From Vibrio pacinii DSM 19139 (lineage in GTDB: Bacteria > Pseudomonadota > Gammaproteobacteria > Enterobacterales > Vibrionaceae), in contig NZ_JONH01000010.1 in the NCBI RefSeq assembly GCF_000711795.1, positions 1-64,000 on the forward strand: DNA of 64,000 bases. Direction: 5' to 3'. Both the position numbers and the translations under genes were made by a program. Every line of letters begins with the position of its first letter. Position 1 is the stretch's first letter. The notes beneath the pieces were generated by a model. That model had not been told where the DNA came from. It made no database searches and was given only the letters and a program-made list of their open reading frames with translations. Of this stretch, positions 21,096 to 31,869 are shown piece by piece.

Positions 21096-21199
21096 TATGG
21101 TTTCGCAAATAGGGCTTAATCGGAAAGATAGTCTGGGTATTTTACGTGATATAAGATCGGAGATATACCCTAATTCGGTAGGCTATTTCTCCGCTGAGC

Positions 21200-21817
21200 T
21201 TATTCAAGACCAAGAGCGCGCTTAACTGGCTTGAAACTCTTGCGGTGCTGAGCAATCACACCATGTTGCTCGATCGCTTCAAAGTGCGCTTTCGTCGGGT
21301 AACCTTTATGCTTGGCAAAACCAAATTGCGGATAAAGGGCATCGAGCGCTTCCATCTCTTGATCGCGCACCACTTTCGCGATTATCGAGGCCGCGCTGAT
21401 TTGTGCAACCCGTAAATCGCCTTTCACCACCGCTAGCGAGTCCATCGGCAATTGAGGACAACGATTACCATCAATCAACGCCAGATCAGGCTGAATCTTG
21501 AGCCCCGCAATCGCTCGTTGCATCGCAACCATAGTCGCCTGAAGAATATTAAGCTGATCAATCTCTTCCGGCGAGCAACGACCAACTGACCAAGCCAGCG
21601 CCTTGTGCTTAATTTCAGGAAACAGCGCCAAACGCTTTTTCTCCGATAGCTTTTTCGAATCATTCAGGCCGACAATCGGGTTATTCGGATCAAGAATAAC
21701 TGCCGCCGTTACCACATCCCCAACCAGTGGGCCGCGGCCGACTTCATCGACTCCGGCGATATATAGGTATCCTTGCGGGTACTCAAAAGCTGGCAGCTCT
21801 TTGGTTTGTTTAGTCAT
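21200..21817 (-). CDS. rnhB: Ribonuclease HII
   Basis: Removes ribonucleotides embedded in DNA by cutting 5' of the ribonucleotide. The 205 aa include the type 2 RNase H signature [15 protein letters not shown] (Asp and Glu near residues 24-25), LIDGNRCPQ near 115-123 and [10 protein letters not shown] near 139-148. It overlaps the end of lpxB by 8 bp. Together with rnhA, both RNase H types lie in this window. Confidence 0.96.
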   Translation of the reverse strand: MTKQTKELPAFEYPQGYLYIAGVDEVGRGPLVGDVVTAAVILDPNNPIVGLNDSKKLSEKKRLALFPEIKHKALAWSVGRCSPEEIDQLNILQATMVAMQRAIAGLKIQPDLALIDGNRCPQLPMDSLAVVKGDLRVAQISAASIIAKVVRDQEMEALDALYPQFGFAKHKGYPTKAHFEAIEQHGVIAQHRKSFKPVKRALGLE

Positions 21818-22964
21818 TGTTGCACTCTTTACCGATCAGTTTAAGTACTGCTCTAGCAGCTTGGACGTCAGCATTTTTACGTATCATCTGATGCATTTGA
21901 GTAAAACGCTCAATTAAAGCATCATTATTGCTGCTTAACATTGTCTCTACTGCTGGGACTAAGTATTCAGGGGCACACTGTTCCAGAATCAATTCTTTCA
22001 CCAACTCTTCACCGGCGAGAATATTAGGCAATGACACATATTCGGTAATCGCCAACTTCTTCACTAACCAGCCAGTGAGTCGATTCACTTTGTAACCGAC
22101 GACCATTGGCCGTTTAAGTAACATACATTCCAATGCGACCGTCCCAGAGGCAAGAAGTACCGCATCAGAGGCTGTAATGACGTTACGCGCAGTATCTTGA
22201 ACGATAACAAAATCGAGTTCTGGGGCCACCGCTTGCCAAATTTGTTCAAACTGTTGACGGCGTTTATCATTGACGGCCGCAACAACGAAACCCATCTCAG
22301 GATACTTAATCTTAATTTGACGACAAGTTTGAATAAAAGGTTCAGCGATTAACCCCATTTCACCACCACGACTGCCCGGCAGTACAGCTAACCACTGTCG
22401 GTTTGGATCGAGTTCGAGCATTTCTCTCGCCTGTTGCTGATCTGGGTGGAGAGGAATAGCATCCGCTAAACTGTGACCAATAAATTCACAAGCGACGTTA
22501 TACTTATCGTAAAATGCTTTTTCGAATGGCAAAAAGGCCAACACGAGATCGGTCGCTGCATCGATTTTAAAGATACGTTTAGGTCGCCAAGCCCAAACCG
22601 AAGGACTCACGTAGTGGACGGTTTTAATACCCGCTTGCTTAAGACTCAGCTCAAGTCGCAAGTTAAAATCGGGTGCATCAATACCGACAAATACATCAGG
22701 CGGATTATCAGTAAAATACTTGACCAACTGCGCTTTGACTTTAAGCAATCGCGGTAAACGGCCTAGCACTTCAACCAGCCCCATTACGGCCAGCTCTTCC
22801 ATATCAAAAAGAGACTCGCAGCCTTGAGCAATCATTTTTGGTCCGCCAATGCCGACAAACTCAGCATTAGGATATTGCGCCTTCAGCGCTTTAATAAATC
22901 CTTCGCCTAAGGTATCGCCCGATAATTCACCCGCAACGATACCAATTCGTAATGGTTTATCCAT
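21810..22964 (-). CDS. lpxB: Lipid-A-disaccharide synthase
   Basis: Joins UDP-2,3-diacylglucosamine and lipid X to form the lipid A disaccharide. The 384 aa are GT19-family, beginning with [25 protein letters not shown] near 36-44, [14 protein letters not shown] near 118-131, [12 protein letters not shown] near 194-205 and [20 protein letters not shown] near 273-292 are conserved blocks. It sits between lpxA and rnhB. A hairpin with T-run precedes it, so its expression may be reduced relative to lpxA. Confidence 0.97.
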   Translation of the reverse strand: MDKPLRIGIVAGELSGDTLGEGFIKALKAQYPNAEFVGIGGPKMIAQGCESLFDMEELAVMGLVEVLGRLPRLLKVKAQLVKYFTDNPPDVFVGIDAPDFNLRLELSLKQAGIKTVHYVSPSVWAWRPKRIFKIDAATDLVLAFLPFEKAFYDKYNVACEFIGHSLADAIPLHPDQQQAREMLELDPNRQWLAVLPGSRGGEMGLIAEPFIQTCRQIKIKYPEMGFVVAAVNDKRRQQFEQIWQAVAPELDFVIVQDTARNVITASDAVLLASGTVALECMLLKRPMVVGYKVNRLTGWLVKKLAITEYVSLPNILAGEELVKELILEQCAPEYLVPAVETMLSSNNDALIERFTQMHQMIRKNADVQAARAVLKLIGKECNND

Positions 22965-23000
22965 TGTCCAATCACCTATTCATGGATTGCTATAAAACGC

Positions 23001-23033
23001 AAAAAAGACCGCAACCTTGTCAGGCGCGATCTT
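23001..23033 (-). terminator. Terminator-like hairpin between lpxA and lpxB
   Basis: On the minus strand an 8-bp stem with one G-T pair (23005-23012 with 23026-23033) and an inner 3-bp stem are followed by six Ts. It lies within the operon, 24 bp after the lpxA stop, so it is probably leaky or regulated, or marks a second promoter for lpxB. Confidence 0.65.
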
Positions 23034-23056
23034 CTGTTATTGCTTTGCCATCAGCG

Positions 23057-23845
23057 TTAGCGAATAACGCCACGCTCAGAAGTTTCCACAAAATCAATAA
23101 AGTGCTTAATTGACGGCCACTCTTGCGCCATTTCGACCAGCACTTGCTTGGCTTCAGCTTGGGTCTTACCTGCACGGTAGAACTCCTTGTACGCATTGCG
23201 TAGCGCTCGAAGCTCAGCTTTCTCGAAGCCATTGCGTTGCAAGCCAACGAGGTTGAGACCAAATGGTGTGGCATGGTTCCCCTGCGCTAACACATAAGGA
23301 GGCACGTCTTTCACCACGGCAGAACAGCCACCAATGTAGCTGTAGGCACCTACTTTACAAAACGGATGAATAGCAGAGAGCGCCATAACACCGGCATGAT
23401 CTTCTACCGTCACATGACCGCCTAGAATAGCGTTGTTACCAACGTGAGTGTGGTTACCAACGATCACGTCATGAGCAATATGCGCATTAACACACAGTAG
23501 ATTGTCATTACCGATGACTGTGGTTGCTTTATCTTGAGTCGTACCGCGGTGAATCTGAACCGCTTCACGAATCACGTTGCGATCGCCAATCACTACCGTT
23601 GTCTCTTCACCGCCATATTTCTTATCTTGGTTCTCTTCACCAATTACAGCATGAGGGAAAATACGGTTGTCTTTACCAATCGTTGTGTGACCTTTTATCA
23701 CAACATGCGACATAATTTCTGTCCCTTCACCAATCTCAATGTTTCCTGAGATATAAGTAAAAGGTCCAACCGTCACGTTAGCCGCAAGGGTTACGTTACC
23801 TTCAATCACCGCTGAAGGATGAATTTGAGCCGTTTCATCAATCAT
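23057..23845 (-). CDS. lpxA: Acyl-ACP--UDP-N-acetylglucosamine O-acyltransferase
   Basis: First enzyme of lipid A synthesis: transfers 3-hydroxyacyl from ACP to the 3-OH of UDP-GlcNAc. The start is [16 protein letters not shown], giving 262 aa, the E. coli length; 16 further codons are open upstream but overlap fabZ. Left-handed beta-helix hexapeptide repeats run over residues 1-190, with the catalytic His in [11 protein letters not shown] (about 122-125). The C-terminal helical domain is normal. The start lies 1 bp after the fabZ stop (TAATATG). Confidence 0.97.
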   Translation of the reverse strand: MIDETAQIHPSAVIEGNVTLAANVTVGPFTYISGNIEIGEGTEIMSHVVIKGHTTIGKDNRIFPHAVIGEENQDKKYGGEETTVVIGDRNVIREAVQIHRGTTQDKATTVIGNDNLLCVNAHIAHDVIVGNHTHVGNNAILGGHVTVEDHAGVMALSAIHPFCKVGAYSYIGGCSAVVKDVPPYVLAQGNHATPFGLNLVGLQRNGFEKAELRALRNAYKEFYRAGKTQAEAKQVLVEMAQEWPSIKHFIDFVETSERGVIR

Positions 23846-23846
23846 A

Positions 23847-24305
23847 TTAAAACTCTCGACGAGCACACTTAAGCTCGGCTGAACACACAACATCGCCGTC
23901 GACTTTTGCTACGCCATTAAACGCAGCAATACCACGACGCTCTTTAATAAATTCGACTTCGATAATCAATTGGTCACCAGGAACGACTGGCTTACGAAAC
24001 TTGGCTTTATCAACACTTGCAAAGTAGTAAAGTTCGTTGCCAGACGGCGCACCAAAAGATCTAAATGCCAATAAGCCGGTTGCTTGAGCCATGGCTTCAA
24101 GGATCAACACACCAGGAAATACAGGCAGTTGAGGGAAATGACCGGTGAACTGAGGTTCATTCACTGAAACATTCTTAATCGCCGTTAGGTATTTCTCTTC
24201 TTGAAAGTCGATAACACGATCAATAAGCAAAAACGGGTAGCGATGAGGCAACAATTCCTGAATTTCAGTGATGTTCATCGTTTTATTTTCAGTAGTCAAA
24301 GTCAT
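23847..24305 (-). CDS. fabZ: 3-hydroxyacyl-[acyl-carrier-protein] dehydratase FabZ
   Basis: Dehydrates 3-hydroxyacyl-ACP in fatty acid elongation and competes with LpxA/LpxD for the same substrate, which explains its place in the lpx operon. It is a hotdog fold with [14 protein letters not shown] (catalytic His) and [13 protein letters not shown] (catalytic Glu). The start at 24305 gives 152 aa with AGGA just upstream. MNITEIQ, nine codons inside, is an alternative, and a TTG at 24323 is unlikely. Confidence 0.96.
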   Translation of the reverse strand: MTLTTENKTMNITEIQELLPHRYPFLLIDRVIDFQEEKYLTAIKNVSVNEPQFTGHFPQLPVFPGVLILEAMAQATGLLAFRSFGAPSGNELYYFASVDKAKFRKPVVPGDQLIIEVEFIKERRGIAAFNGVAKVDGDVVCSAELKCARREF

Positions 24306-24352
24306 ATTCCTATGTTGATGCAATTTTTATCTGTCAGGGCATTATAGATGAA

Positions 24353-24377
24353 AAAGACTCGCGATACGCGAGCCTTT
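24353..24377 (-). terminator. Terminator-like hairpin between lpxD and fabZ
   Basis: An 11-bp stem with one G-T pair (24353-24363 with 24367-24377) and a 3-nt loop is followed on the minus strand by a short T-run. It lies 19 bp after the lpxD stop, inside the operon, and may attenuate fabZ-lpxA or stabilise the upstream message. Confidence 0.6.
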
Positions 24378-24395
24378 TGAGTCGAGGATAAGGCA

Positions 24396-25427
24396 TTAAG
24401 CGTCGGATGAATTCTCAAGCTGTTTTTCAACCGCTTTCAAACGCTTATTCATCTCATCAATTCGATGCACACGAGCGGCAGTTTTGCGCCACTCTTTATT
24501 GGGCTGAAGTGGGATGCCCGAAGAGTACATACCTTTCTCTTCAATACCACGCATGACCATACCCATTCCGGTAATCGTCACGCCATCAGCGATCTCGATG
24601 TGACCATTGATGACCGTACCACCGCCAATGATACAGTACTTACCAATCTTAGTACTGCCGGCAATAATCGTACCACCAGCGATGGCAGTACCATATCCGA
24701 TGTGTACGTTGTGCGCGATTTGCAATTGATTATCGAGAATAACATTATCTTCAATAATCGTATCGTCTAGGGCGCCGCGGTCAACGGTGGTACAAGACCC
24801 GATTTCAACCCGATTACCAATTCGAACCGAACCGAGCTGTGGAATTTTAATCCACTCCCCTTTTTCATTGGCATAACCAAAGCCGTCGGAGCCAATGACT
24901 GAGTTTGCTTGCAGTAAGCAATCACTGCCAAGCTCGACATCGTGATAGATACTGACATTTGACCACAGTTTTGTATTGGCACCAATTTTGGCATTTTTGC
25001 CAATAAAGCAGCCAGCACCAATCACAGCATTGTCACCCAGCTCAACACCCGATTCTATAACAGCGTTTGCACCAATCGAGACATTACTGCCCAATGTTAC
25101 ATCCGCCGCAACAACGGCTGAAGCCGCTATTTCACTGGCAGGTGACGGTGTGGTGTCAAGCGCTTGAGCGACCCTAGCAAACGCGACATACGGGTCTTCA
25201 ACCACTAAGACATTACCCTTAGCATGCTCACGTTGAGCTTCTTTAACCATAACAAGTGTCGCCTGACACTCAGCTAAATGTTTCGCATATTTTGGATTAG
25301 ACAAGAAGGTAACATGCCCTTGTTGTGCTTTATCCATCGGCGCTACCATGGTGACAGTTGCATTGCCGTCACCATAAAGCGTCCCCCCGGTAATTGTTGC
25401 CAAATCGGCTAAAGAGAGAGTAACCAT
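24396..25427 (-). CDS. lpxD: UDP-3-O-(3-hydroxyacyl)glucosamine N-acyltransferase
   Basis: Adds the N-linked 3-hydroxyacyl chain in lipid A synthesis (third step). At 343 aa it is close to E. coli (341). An N-terminal uridine-binding domain (1-100) is followed by hexapeptide repeats (about 100-290). The probable catalytic His lies in [14 protein letters not shown] (about 238). A C-terminal helix follows. It starts 6 bp after the skp stop and is clearly co-transcribed. Confidence 0.97.
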   Translation of the reverse strand: MVTLSLADLATITGGTLYGDGNATVTMVAPMDKAQQGHVTFLSNPKYAKHLAECQATLVMVKEAQREHAKGNVLVVEDPYVAFARVAQALDTTPSPASEIAASAVVAADVTLGSNVSIGANAVIESGVELGDNAVIGAGCFIGKNAKIGANTKLWSNVSIYHDVELGSDCLLQANSVIGSDGFGYANEKGEWIKIPQLGSVRIGNRVEIGSCTTVDRGALDDTIIEDNVILDNQLQIAHNVHIGYGTAIAGGTIIAGSTKIGKYCIIGGGTVINGHIEIADGVTITGMGMVMRGIEEKGMYSSGIPLQPNKEWRKTAARVHRIDEMNKRLKAVEKQLENSSDA

Positions 25428-25433
25428 AATGTA

Positions 25434-25943
25434 CTATTTTAGTTGTTTAATAACTTGTTCAGAGATATTGAATTCAGGTTTACCGTACTGCATGGTTTGA
25501 ATATCAACAATGATGTCGTAGCCTTCTTTTTCAGCCACTTTTTGCACTGCATCCTGAATCACTTTAAATAGTTTTTGCTTCTCTTCCGCTTCACGACGTG
25601 CCGAGGCTTTTTCTAACGCTTGAGCTTTGATCTTGTACTTGCTATCAAGTTGACCAATTTCGATTCGTAATTTTTCAACTTCGTCTTGACCAAGCAGCTC
25701 GCCGTCACGTTGAAGTTTCTCAATTTTAGTCTTAGCTTCAGCTTGAATCGCTTTTAGCTCATCCGCTTTGTCTTTGAACTGCTCTTGCATTTTCTGCAAA
25801 ACCACTTCACGTTGAGGAAGCATTTGGAACACTTGTGCGGTATTTACATAGCCGATTTTTTGCGCCGCTTCTGCTGCGTTTGCAAAAAATGAAGACGTCA
25901 TGACTACTAGGCCTAAACCAGCCGCTTTGATTGTTTTATTCAC
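25434..25943 (-). CDS. skp: Periplasmic chaperone Skp (OmpH)
   Basis: Holdase that carries unfolded outer-membrane proteins across the periplasm to the Bam complex. The start is a GTG at 25943, with a strong AGAGGAAA site 5 nt upstream, giving 169 aa; the longer open frame overlaps bamA and has no such signal. The signal peptide MNKTIKAAGLGLVVMTSSFF ends NAAEA. The mature part holds IGYVNTAQVFQ and the long coiled-coil arms (about 55-130), rich in Lys, Glu, Gln and Ala. Confidence 0.95.
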   Translation of the reverse strand: MNKTIKAAGLGLVVMTSSFFANAAEAAQKIGYVNTAQVFQMLPQREVVLQKMQEQFKDKADELKAIQAEAKTKIEKLQRDGELLGQDEVEKLRIEIGQLDSKYKIKAQALEKASARREAEEKQKLFKVIQDAVQKVAEKEGYDIIVDIQTMQYGKPEFNISEQVIKQLK

Positions 25944-25959
25944 TGTTATTTCCTCTAAA

Positions 25960-28371
25960 TTAGAAGGTTCTTCCGATGGTGAAAGTGAAGAATTCTTCAT
26001 CATCACCTTCGTAAATTTCTATTGGTTTCGCTACTGAGAATACCAATGGTCCCATTGGCGACATCCATTGCAGTGCGACACCGTAAGATGCACGGAAGTT
26101 CATTGGATCCGAATAATCGTAGTAATAAGGATCGCTCTCATACCGTGGATCGAAGACAAATTCTGTATCCCATACGCTAGCGGCATCAACAAACACACTG
26201 GTACGGATCTGGCTTCGAGTTTCCTCCGATGCAAACGGCGTTGGCACGATAACCTCAAGACTTGCTAGCGCGACAGCGTTACCACCCACTGAGTCATCAG
26301 TGGCAGAAACACAACTGGCGCTATTACAAGTATCGGGATTACCATTAGTGCTGTACACAGCTTTCGGGCCCGCTGTATTTGAACCAAAACCACGCAACGT
26401 CGTAAAGCCACCTGCGTAATAGTTTTCGTAGAATGGGAACAAGTTATCGTTGCCATCCGTTTGACCATAACCGTTACCGTAGCCCAAACGACCACGCATC
26501 AACAAGGTAAACTCGTGTTTCTTTGTTAGCGGGATGTATTGACGGACATCGTACTGCAATTTGAAGTACTGAGCATCAGAACTTGGTACCGTTGCTTTGG
26601 CAAAGGCGCGCTGATAGTTACCGGCGGTCGGGAAGTAACCTCGGTTAAGATTATTACGCGTCCACGAGACATTAATATCGAAGTCATTGGTCAAAATGTC
26701 ACTGTTTTCTTGACCGATGCTCTGCGCAAAGCGCTGTGCTTGATCGTAAGTCGGAACATTACCAATGTTGTTGTGAGTATAACCCACGCCGAATTCAAAA
26801 CGGTTAAGCTCATCAAACGGGAAGCCCCACGTTAAACTCGCACCATAACTTTCGTTGGTATAGTCAACAATACCAGCTTCAGACGCTTCAAACTCATTGT
26901 AGAAAATTTTGCCTCCCATACTGACACCATCTAGGTTCCAGTACGGATCACGGTAATCTAGGCTGATATTCTTCTGATAGTCGTTCATCATCGCATTGAT
27001 ACCGACGCGATTACCACTACCCACAAAGTTATCTTGCTGCAAGCCGATTTGGAAGCTAATACCAGATTCGGTACCGTAACCAACACCGAAGTTGACGCTA
27101 CCAGAGTTGGCTTCTTTAACGTTGTAAACCAAATCAACTTGATCTTCACTGCCCGGCACGCGCACTGTCTGCACATCGACAGTTTCAAAGAAACCTAAAC
27201 GGTTAAGACGATCTTTACCGGTTTGAATCGATTTTGAGTTCAGCCAACTGCCTTCCATTTGACGCATTTCACGGCGTAAAACTTCATCTTTAGTCGCATT
27301 ATTGCCGATAAAACGAATATCACGCACATAAATTCGATTACCCGCTTCGACATTGACAATTAAAGAAACAGATTGGTTTTCATCATCAAATTCAGGAATT
27401 GTGCGTACTTGAGGGTACGCATAGCCTGCTTCGCCCAACAAACGCTTAACACGCTCTTCTAAACTGGTCACCGCTGAGCCGTTATAAGTTTCACCGTCCT
27501 CGAACGGAACAAGCGCTTCAAACTCGTCTTCTTTACCTAACAGCTCACCGCGGAATTTGACCTCTTTCACTGTGTATGGCAGCCCTTCGTCTAATCCCAG
27601 AGTGATGTACACCCCTTTTTTATCCGGAGAGATCGCAACGTGAGTAGAGTCGATACGGAATTTAAGATAGCCGCGATCCAAGTAGTAAGACTTGAGCGCT
27701 TCAATATCACCCGCCAACACTTGCTTCTGATATTTATCATCGGCTAAGAAGTTCCACCACGCGACATCAACGTTCAAGTTAAAACGGCCGAGTAGTTCTT
27801 TGTCGGAAAACTGTTGATTACCAATAAAGTTAATTTGTTTAATCTTGGCCGATACACCTTCAGTGAACACGAATTTCAGGTCAGAACGGTTACGCGGCAA
27901 TGGCGTCACCACCGCTTTCACTCCAGCGTTGTATTTACCAACACTGTAGTAAAAATCTTCCAGACCTTTTTCAATGGTTGACAAGGTCGTACGATCTAAC
28001 GCTTCACCGACGCGAACACCAGATGCATCTAGGTTCTGCTGCAGTTGCTCTTCCTTGATAGCTTTGTTACCAGAGAAAGAGATACTGGCGATGGTTGGAC
28101 GCTCTTTAACCTGAACGACAAGCACGTCGTTGTCACGCAGTACCTTGATATCTTCAAAGTTGCCCGTTGCGTAAAGCGCACGGATCATCTCTGAAACATC
28201 TTGGCCATCGACAGAGTCACCAATTCGTACTGGCATTTTCAGCAACGCTGCACCCAGTGCAACACGCTGTAAACCTTCAACTTGGATATCTTGAACTACA
28301 AAGTTCTCGGCACCGTTTGCGCTGACACTTGTTGCTAACAAGGATGCAAACAGAATATTTTTCATCGCCAT
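25960..28371 (-). CDS. bamA: Outer membrane protein assembly factor BamA
   Basis: Central Omp85 component that inserts beta-barrel proteins into the outer membrane. The 803 aa comprise a signal peptide (1-20), five POTRA domains (about 22-420) and the C-terminal barrel, ending FTFTIGRTF with the aromatic last residue. The loop 6 signature is LRGFGSNTAGPKAVY, near 658. Two cysteines lie in the same loop (TCNSASC), a pair also known in E. coli. The start could be two codons further in (MKNILFAS). Confidence 0.97.
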   Translation of the reverse strand: MAMKNILFASLLATSVSANGAENFVVQDIQVEGLQRVALGAALLKMPVRIGDSVDGQDVSEMIRALYATGNFEDIKVLRDNDVLVVQVKERPTIASISFSGNKAIKEEQLQQNLDASGVRVGEALDRTTLSTIEKGLEDFYYSVGKYNAGVKAVVTPLPRNRSDLKFVFTEGVSAKIKQINFIGNQQFSDKELLGRFNLNVDVAWWNFLADDKYQKQVLAGDIEALKSYYLDRGYLKFRIDSTHVAISPDKKGVYITLGLDEGLPYTVKEVKFRGELLGKEDEFEALVPFEDGETYNGSAVTSLEERVKRLLGEAGYAYPQVRTIPEFDDENQSVSLIVNVEAGNRIYVRDIRFIGNNATKDEVLRREMRQMEGSWLNSKSIQTGKDRLNRLGFFETVDVQTVRVPGSEDQVDLVYNVKEANSGSVNFGVGYGTESGISFQIGLQQDNFVGSGNRVGINAMMNDYQKNISLDYRDPYWNLDGVSMGGKIFYNEFEASEAGIVDYTNESYGASLTWGFPFDELNRFEFGVGYTHNNIGNVPTYDQAQRFAQSIGQENSDILTNDFDINVSWTRNNLNRGYFPTAGNYQRAFAKATVPSSDAQYFKLQYDVRQYIPLTKKHEFTLLMRGRLGYGNGYGQTDGNDNLFPFYENYYAGGFTTLRGFGSNTAGPKAVYSTNGNPDTCNSASCVSATDDSVGGNAVALASLEVIVPTPFASEETRSQIRTSVFVDAASVWDTEFVFDPRYESDPYYYDYSDPMNFRASYGVALQWMSPMGPLVFSVAKPIEIYEGDDEEFFTFTIGRTF

Positions 28372-28410
28372 ATTTGTTTTAGTTATTCCTTACTTCAACC
28401 TATTGCTCTG

Positions 28411-29769
28411 TTACAAGCGAGCAAAGTCATTGAAAATTGCCACAATCATGAGTGAGAAGATAATTGCCCCGCCCACGCGGTAGCCCATTTCCTGAAACTT
28501 TTCGGGTACAGGACGCTTTATTACAGCCTCAATGGCAAAAAACAATAGATGCCCACCGTCCAACATTGGCAACGGTACAAGGTTAATAATCCCTAAGTTA
28601 ACACTTATCAGAGCTAAGAAGCCTAAGAAGTAAACTAAGCCATAATCGGCAGTTGTACCCGCTCCTTTCGCGATGGAAATAGGACCACTCAGGTTATTTA
28701 GCCCTACATCCCCAACAATGAGTTTCTTCAACATACTGACGGTAAGGTTGATCACCTGACCCGTTTTCTCAACCGCTTTTCCGACTGATTCAATTACACC
28801 ATATTGCAATTCGAAGCGATAATTTTCTGGCCATTCTGCGATATCAGGAGCGATTCCTGCAAAACCGATCACACGACCATCCGATAAATCTCGACTATCG
28901 GGAATCAGCGTTAATGACAGCGTTTGGCTTGCTCGTTCAACCGTTATGTCAACCGGCGTATTCGGGCTTTGTTGAATTTTTTCAACCACCTGCTGCCAAG
29001 ACGTTACGTCTACCCCATCTAGCTTAACCAGTAAGTCACCAACCTGCAGGCCAGCTTTAGCGCCAGCACTATCTTGTGACACGTTGGTAAGCTTCGCCGT
29101 GATCTCTGGCGTATAAGGCATGAAGCCGAGCGCTGACATTGCAGACTCTTTTTCGGGATCAAAGTTCCAGTTGGTTAAGTCCAAACGCATGGTTTCTTCA
29201 ATGCCGATGCCATCAACCGGAACCACTGTTAATGTCAGTTCCCTATCGCCGATGTGAGAGATAAGCCCCATATTCACCGATTCCCAATCCGCAGTTTGGA
29301 CGCCGGAAACCGCTTTTAGTTCCATTCCAGATTGTAGGCCAGATTCAGCCGCTATCGAAGCCGGTGTGATCTGCCCTACCACCGGTTTTACCGCAGGCAC
29401 ACCTATCAAAAAAACTAACCAATAAGCAAAAATTGCAAATAGGAAGTTGAACAACGGACCAGCTGCGACGATCGACGTACGCTTCCATAACGGTTTAGCA
29501 TCGAAGGTGGTGTGTTTATCTTGCTCCGCCACGTCATCAACTCGACTATCGAGCATTTTGACATAGCCACCTAAAGGGATGACAGACAAGCTGTATTCGG
29601 TGCCGTCTTTTGCGACTCGGCTCCAAATCGACTTACCAAAGCCAATCGAAAATTTCTCAACTTTGACACCACAACGACGGGCGACCCAAAAATGACCAAA
29701 TTCATGCACCGCGACCAAAATACCCAAGGCGACAACGAATGAAGCAAAGTTCCAAATAATACCGCTCAT
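28411..29769 (-). CDS. rseP: Regulator of sigma-E protease RseP (site-2 protease)
   Basis: Inner-membrane zinc metalloprotease that cuts the anti-sigma factor RseA after DegS and so releases sigma E. The 452 aa include HEFGH near residues 22-26 in the first transmembrane helix. Two PDZ domains follow (about 125-215 and 220-310), then [12 protein letters not shown] near 400 as the second active-site segment. It overlaps dxr by ATGA. Its position directly before bamA and skp puts the envelope stress protease with the assembly factors it monitors. Confidence 0.97.
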   Translation of the reverse strand: MSGIIWNFASFVVALGILVAVHEFGHFWVARRCGVKVEKFSIGFGKSIWSRVAKDGTEYSLSVIPLGGYVKMLDSRVDDVAEQDKHTTFDAKPLWKRTSIVAAGPLFNFLFAIFAYWLVFLIGVPAVKPVVGQITPASIAAESGLQSGMELKAVSGVQTADWESVNMGLISHIGDRELTLTVVPVDGIGIEETMRLDLTNWNFDPEKESAMSALGFMPYTPEITAKLTNVSQDSAGAKAGLQVGDLLVKLDGVDVTSWQQVVEKIQQSPNTPVDITVERASQTLSLTLIPDSRDLSDGRVIGFAGIAPDIAEWPENYRFELQYGVIESVGKAVEKTGQVINLTVSMLKKLIVGDVGLNNLSGPISIAKGAGTTADYGLVYFLGFLALISVNLGIINLVPLPMLDGGHLLFFAIEAVIKRPVPEKFQEMGYRVGGAIIFSLMIVAIFNDFARL

Positions 29770-30974
29770 AACTGACGCTCACTTACGAAGTTGCTGGCTA
29801 GTTCTCTCGCCATTCTATCGAGCTCGAGTATGCTTTCCAAGTCACGACATGATGATGGGGTGTAAGTCGCGCAGACTTTATCCGCCACTTGTTGATTCAC
29901 CAATGCGATATCGGTAAAACGCAGTCTTCGATTTAAGAACGCGTCGACCGCTATCTCGTTAGCTGCATTGAGTGCCGTAGTGGCATGCTGACCTTCGTAA
30001 CAGGCATCTATCGCCAGCTTCAGACAAGGATAACGCTGAAAATCTGGCTCTAAAAAGCTCAGTTCACCGACTTTGGTAAAGTCGAGAGGTGCAACGCCTG
30101 CGTCAACTCGTTGCGGATAGGAAAGTGTTAACGCGATCGGCGTCGCCATATCAGGCTCACCCATTTGCGCCAGCACAGAGCCATCTCGATACTGAACCAT
30201 CGAATGAATCACAGATTGGGGATGAATCAAGACCTTAAGCTGCTCTCGTTCGGTATTAAAAAGCCACTTAGCCTCAATATACTCAAGACCTTTGTTCATC
30301 ATGGTCGCGGAATCAACCGAGATTTTAGGCCCCATCGACCAATTGGGATGTGCAATCGCTTGCTCTGGTGTCACACTGCTGAGCGACTCAATATCGCTAT
30401 AACGAAATGGGCCACCTGAACCGGTGAGGAGAATATGCGAGATACCATGCTCAGTTAAAGAGCAGCGACCCAAATTGGTTTGAATCTCATTCGGTAGACA
30501 CTGAAAAATCGCGTTGTGCTCACTGTCAACTGGCAATAGCTCAGCGCCATAGTGTTCCACTGCATCGATAAACAGCTGGCCAGACATAACTAATGCTTCT
30601 TTATTCGCTAATAGCACCCGTTTACCAGATTTTACCGCCGCCATAGTCGGTAACAGCCCTGCGGCGCCGACAATCGCCGCCATCACAGTGTCTACCTCAT
30701 CCATTGATGATACCTGACACATCGCCTCAACACCCGACATCACCTGGGTGTTGATTTTAAGCTCAATCAACTGTGCTTTAAGACGCTGCGCCGCGATATC
30801 ACTGGCCATGACCGCATATTCAGGCTGCCACTTTTGGCAAAGTTCACGCATTTTGTCGACATTTTGCCCTGCAACGAGCGCAAAAATAGAGAATGTAGCA
30901 GGATTCTGTTCGATGACTTTAAGCGTGCTAGCTCCGATAGAACCCGTTGCACCAAGAATCGTTAACTTACGCAT
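29766..30974 (-). CDS. dxr: 1-deoxy-D-xylulose 5-phosphate reductoisomerase
   Basis: Makes 2-C-methyl-D-erythritol 4-phosphate with NADPH, the committed step of the MEP isoprenoid pathway. The start is [14 protein letters not shown], with the NADPH-binding glycine motif at once; a TTG four codons upstream is the longest frame. Conserved blocks are [13 protein letters not shown] near 149, TGSGGPFR near 183-190, [21 protein letters not shown] near 204-224 and [12 protein letters not shown] near 252. The product feeds the undecaprenyl carrier made by UppS upstream. Confidence 0.97.
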   Translation of the reverse strand: MRKLTILGATGSIGASTLKVIEQNPATFSIFALVAGQNVDKMRELCQKWQPEYAVMASDIAAQRLKAQLIELKINTQVMSGVEAMCQVSSMDEVDTVMAAIVGAAGLLPTMAAVKSGKRVLLANKEALVMSGQLFIDAVEHYGAELLPVDSEHNAIFQCLPNEIQTNLGRCSLTEHGISHILLTGSGGPFRYSDIESLSSVTPEQAIAHPNWSMGPKISVDSATMMNKGLEYIEAKWLFNTEREQLKVLIHPQSVIHSMVQYRDGSVLAQMGEPDMATPIALTLSYPQRVDAGVAPLDFTKVGELSFLEPDFQRYPCLKLAIDACYEGQHATTALNAANEIAVDAFLNRRLRFTDIALVNQQVADKVCATYTPSSCRDLESILELDRMARELASNFVSERQL

Positions 30975-31015
30975 AGCAAGAACCAATGTATGAGCAGGAC
31001 AAGCCTAAACTCACC

Positions 31016-31858
31016 TTAAGAGATAAAGTACAAGAACGCAAAAACCGGGAAGGCAGCGGTTAAACTGTCGATGCGATCCAACACACCACCATGCCCTGGG
31101 ATAATATTGCTACTATCTTTGATGCCTGATACGCGTTTAAACATGCTTTCAACCAAATCACCCAACACTGAGATCACCACGGTGACTAAGGTGATCAGCA
31201 CCATAGCCCATACGCTTGAAAATTGAATTTCAAACCATTCTGCCGTCGCCCAGCCGACAATAATCGCGGTGATAATTCCGCCGATTAACCCTTCAATGGT
31301 CTTATTTGGGCTGACGTGAGGCGCCATTTTGTGTTTACCCAAGCTCTTTCCAGCAAAATAAGCACCACTATCTGCAGCCCAAACAATCAGGCACACATAC
31401 AGCACCAGCTTAGCGCCGTGATAAGGTTCAAGATCAATGCCTTCAGCGCGCAACAAAAGAACACTCCAGAAAAAAGGCAATAAGGTCAGAAGACCAAAAA
31501 TGTGGCGTAGTAAATTCGAGTGTTGCCAAAGCGATGAGGATTTAGGATAAGTGATAGCAAGCCCACTGGCGACTAACCACCAGGCGCAGCCAAGCGTTAA
31601 GATGGCATAATGACTGTCACTGAGTAGGTTTAAACTGATGGCATCAAAAGGAACAAACCACAGACTCGCGGCTCCTACGACCACCGCCGGTATAAGCGCT
31701 ATCGTACGTGAAGAGGCATTGACAAACTGTGTCCACTCCCAAAAGCCAATTAACGTTACCGCCGCAACGGCAAGGATAAAGAGGGGTAAAGAGAGCTTGA
31801 AAATTCCTAAAATCACCAGAGGAGCAAGGATAAGCGCCGTTATAATTCGTTGTTTCAA
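31016..31858 (-). CDS. cdsA: Phosphatidate cytidylyltransferase (CDP-diglyceride synthase)
   Basis: Forms CDP-diacylglycerol from phosphatidic acid and CTP, the branch point for phospholipids. The 280-aa protein has about eight transmembrane helices, with the family signature in the C-terminal part: WAADSGAYFAGKSLGKHKM, then SPNKTIEG and the segment around LGDLVESMFKR and HGGVLDRIDS. The start codon is TTG (reads MKQRIITA), with AAAGGA 7 nt upstream. The gene lies 11 bp after uppS. Confidence 0.96.
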   Translation of the reverse strand: MKQRIITALILAPLVILGIFKLSLPLFILAVAAVTLIGFWEWTQFVNASSRTIALIPAVVVGAASLWFVPFDAISLNLLSDSHYAILTLGCAWWLVASGLAITYPKSSSLWQHSNLLRHIFGLLTLLPFFWSVLLLRAEGIDLEPYHGAKLVLYVCLIVWAADSGAYFAGKSLGKHKMAPHVSPNKTIEGLIGGIITAIIVGWATAEWFEIQFSSVWAMVLITLVTVVISVLGDLVESMFKRVSGIKDSSNIIPGHGGVLDRIDSLTAAFPVFAFLYFIS

Positions 31859-31869
31859 ACTTTGATCCT

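Noticed and set aside
23681..23705. TGTGA...TCACA, CRP-like, inside lpxA
   Set aside because: The spacer is 7, not 6, and the site is in mid-gene; chance match.
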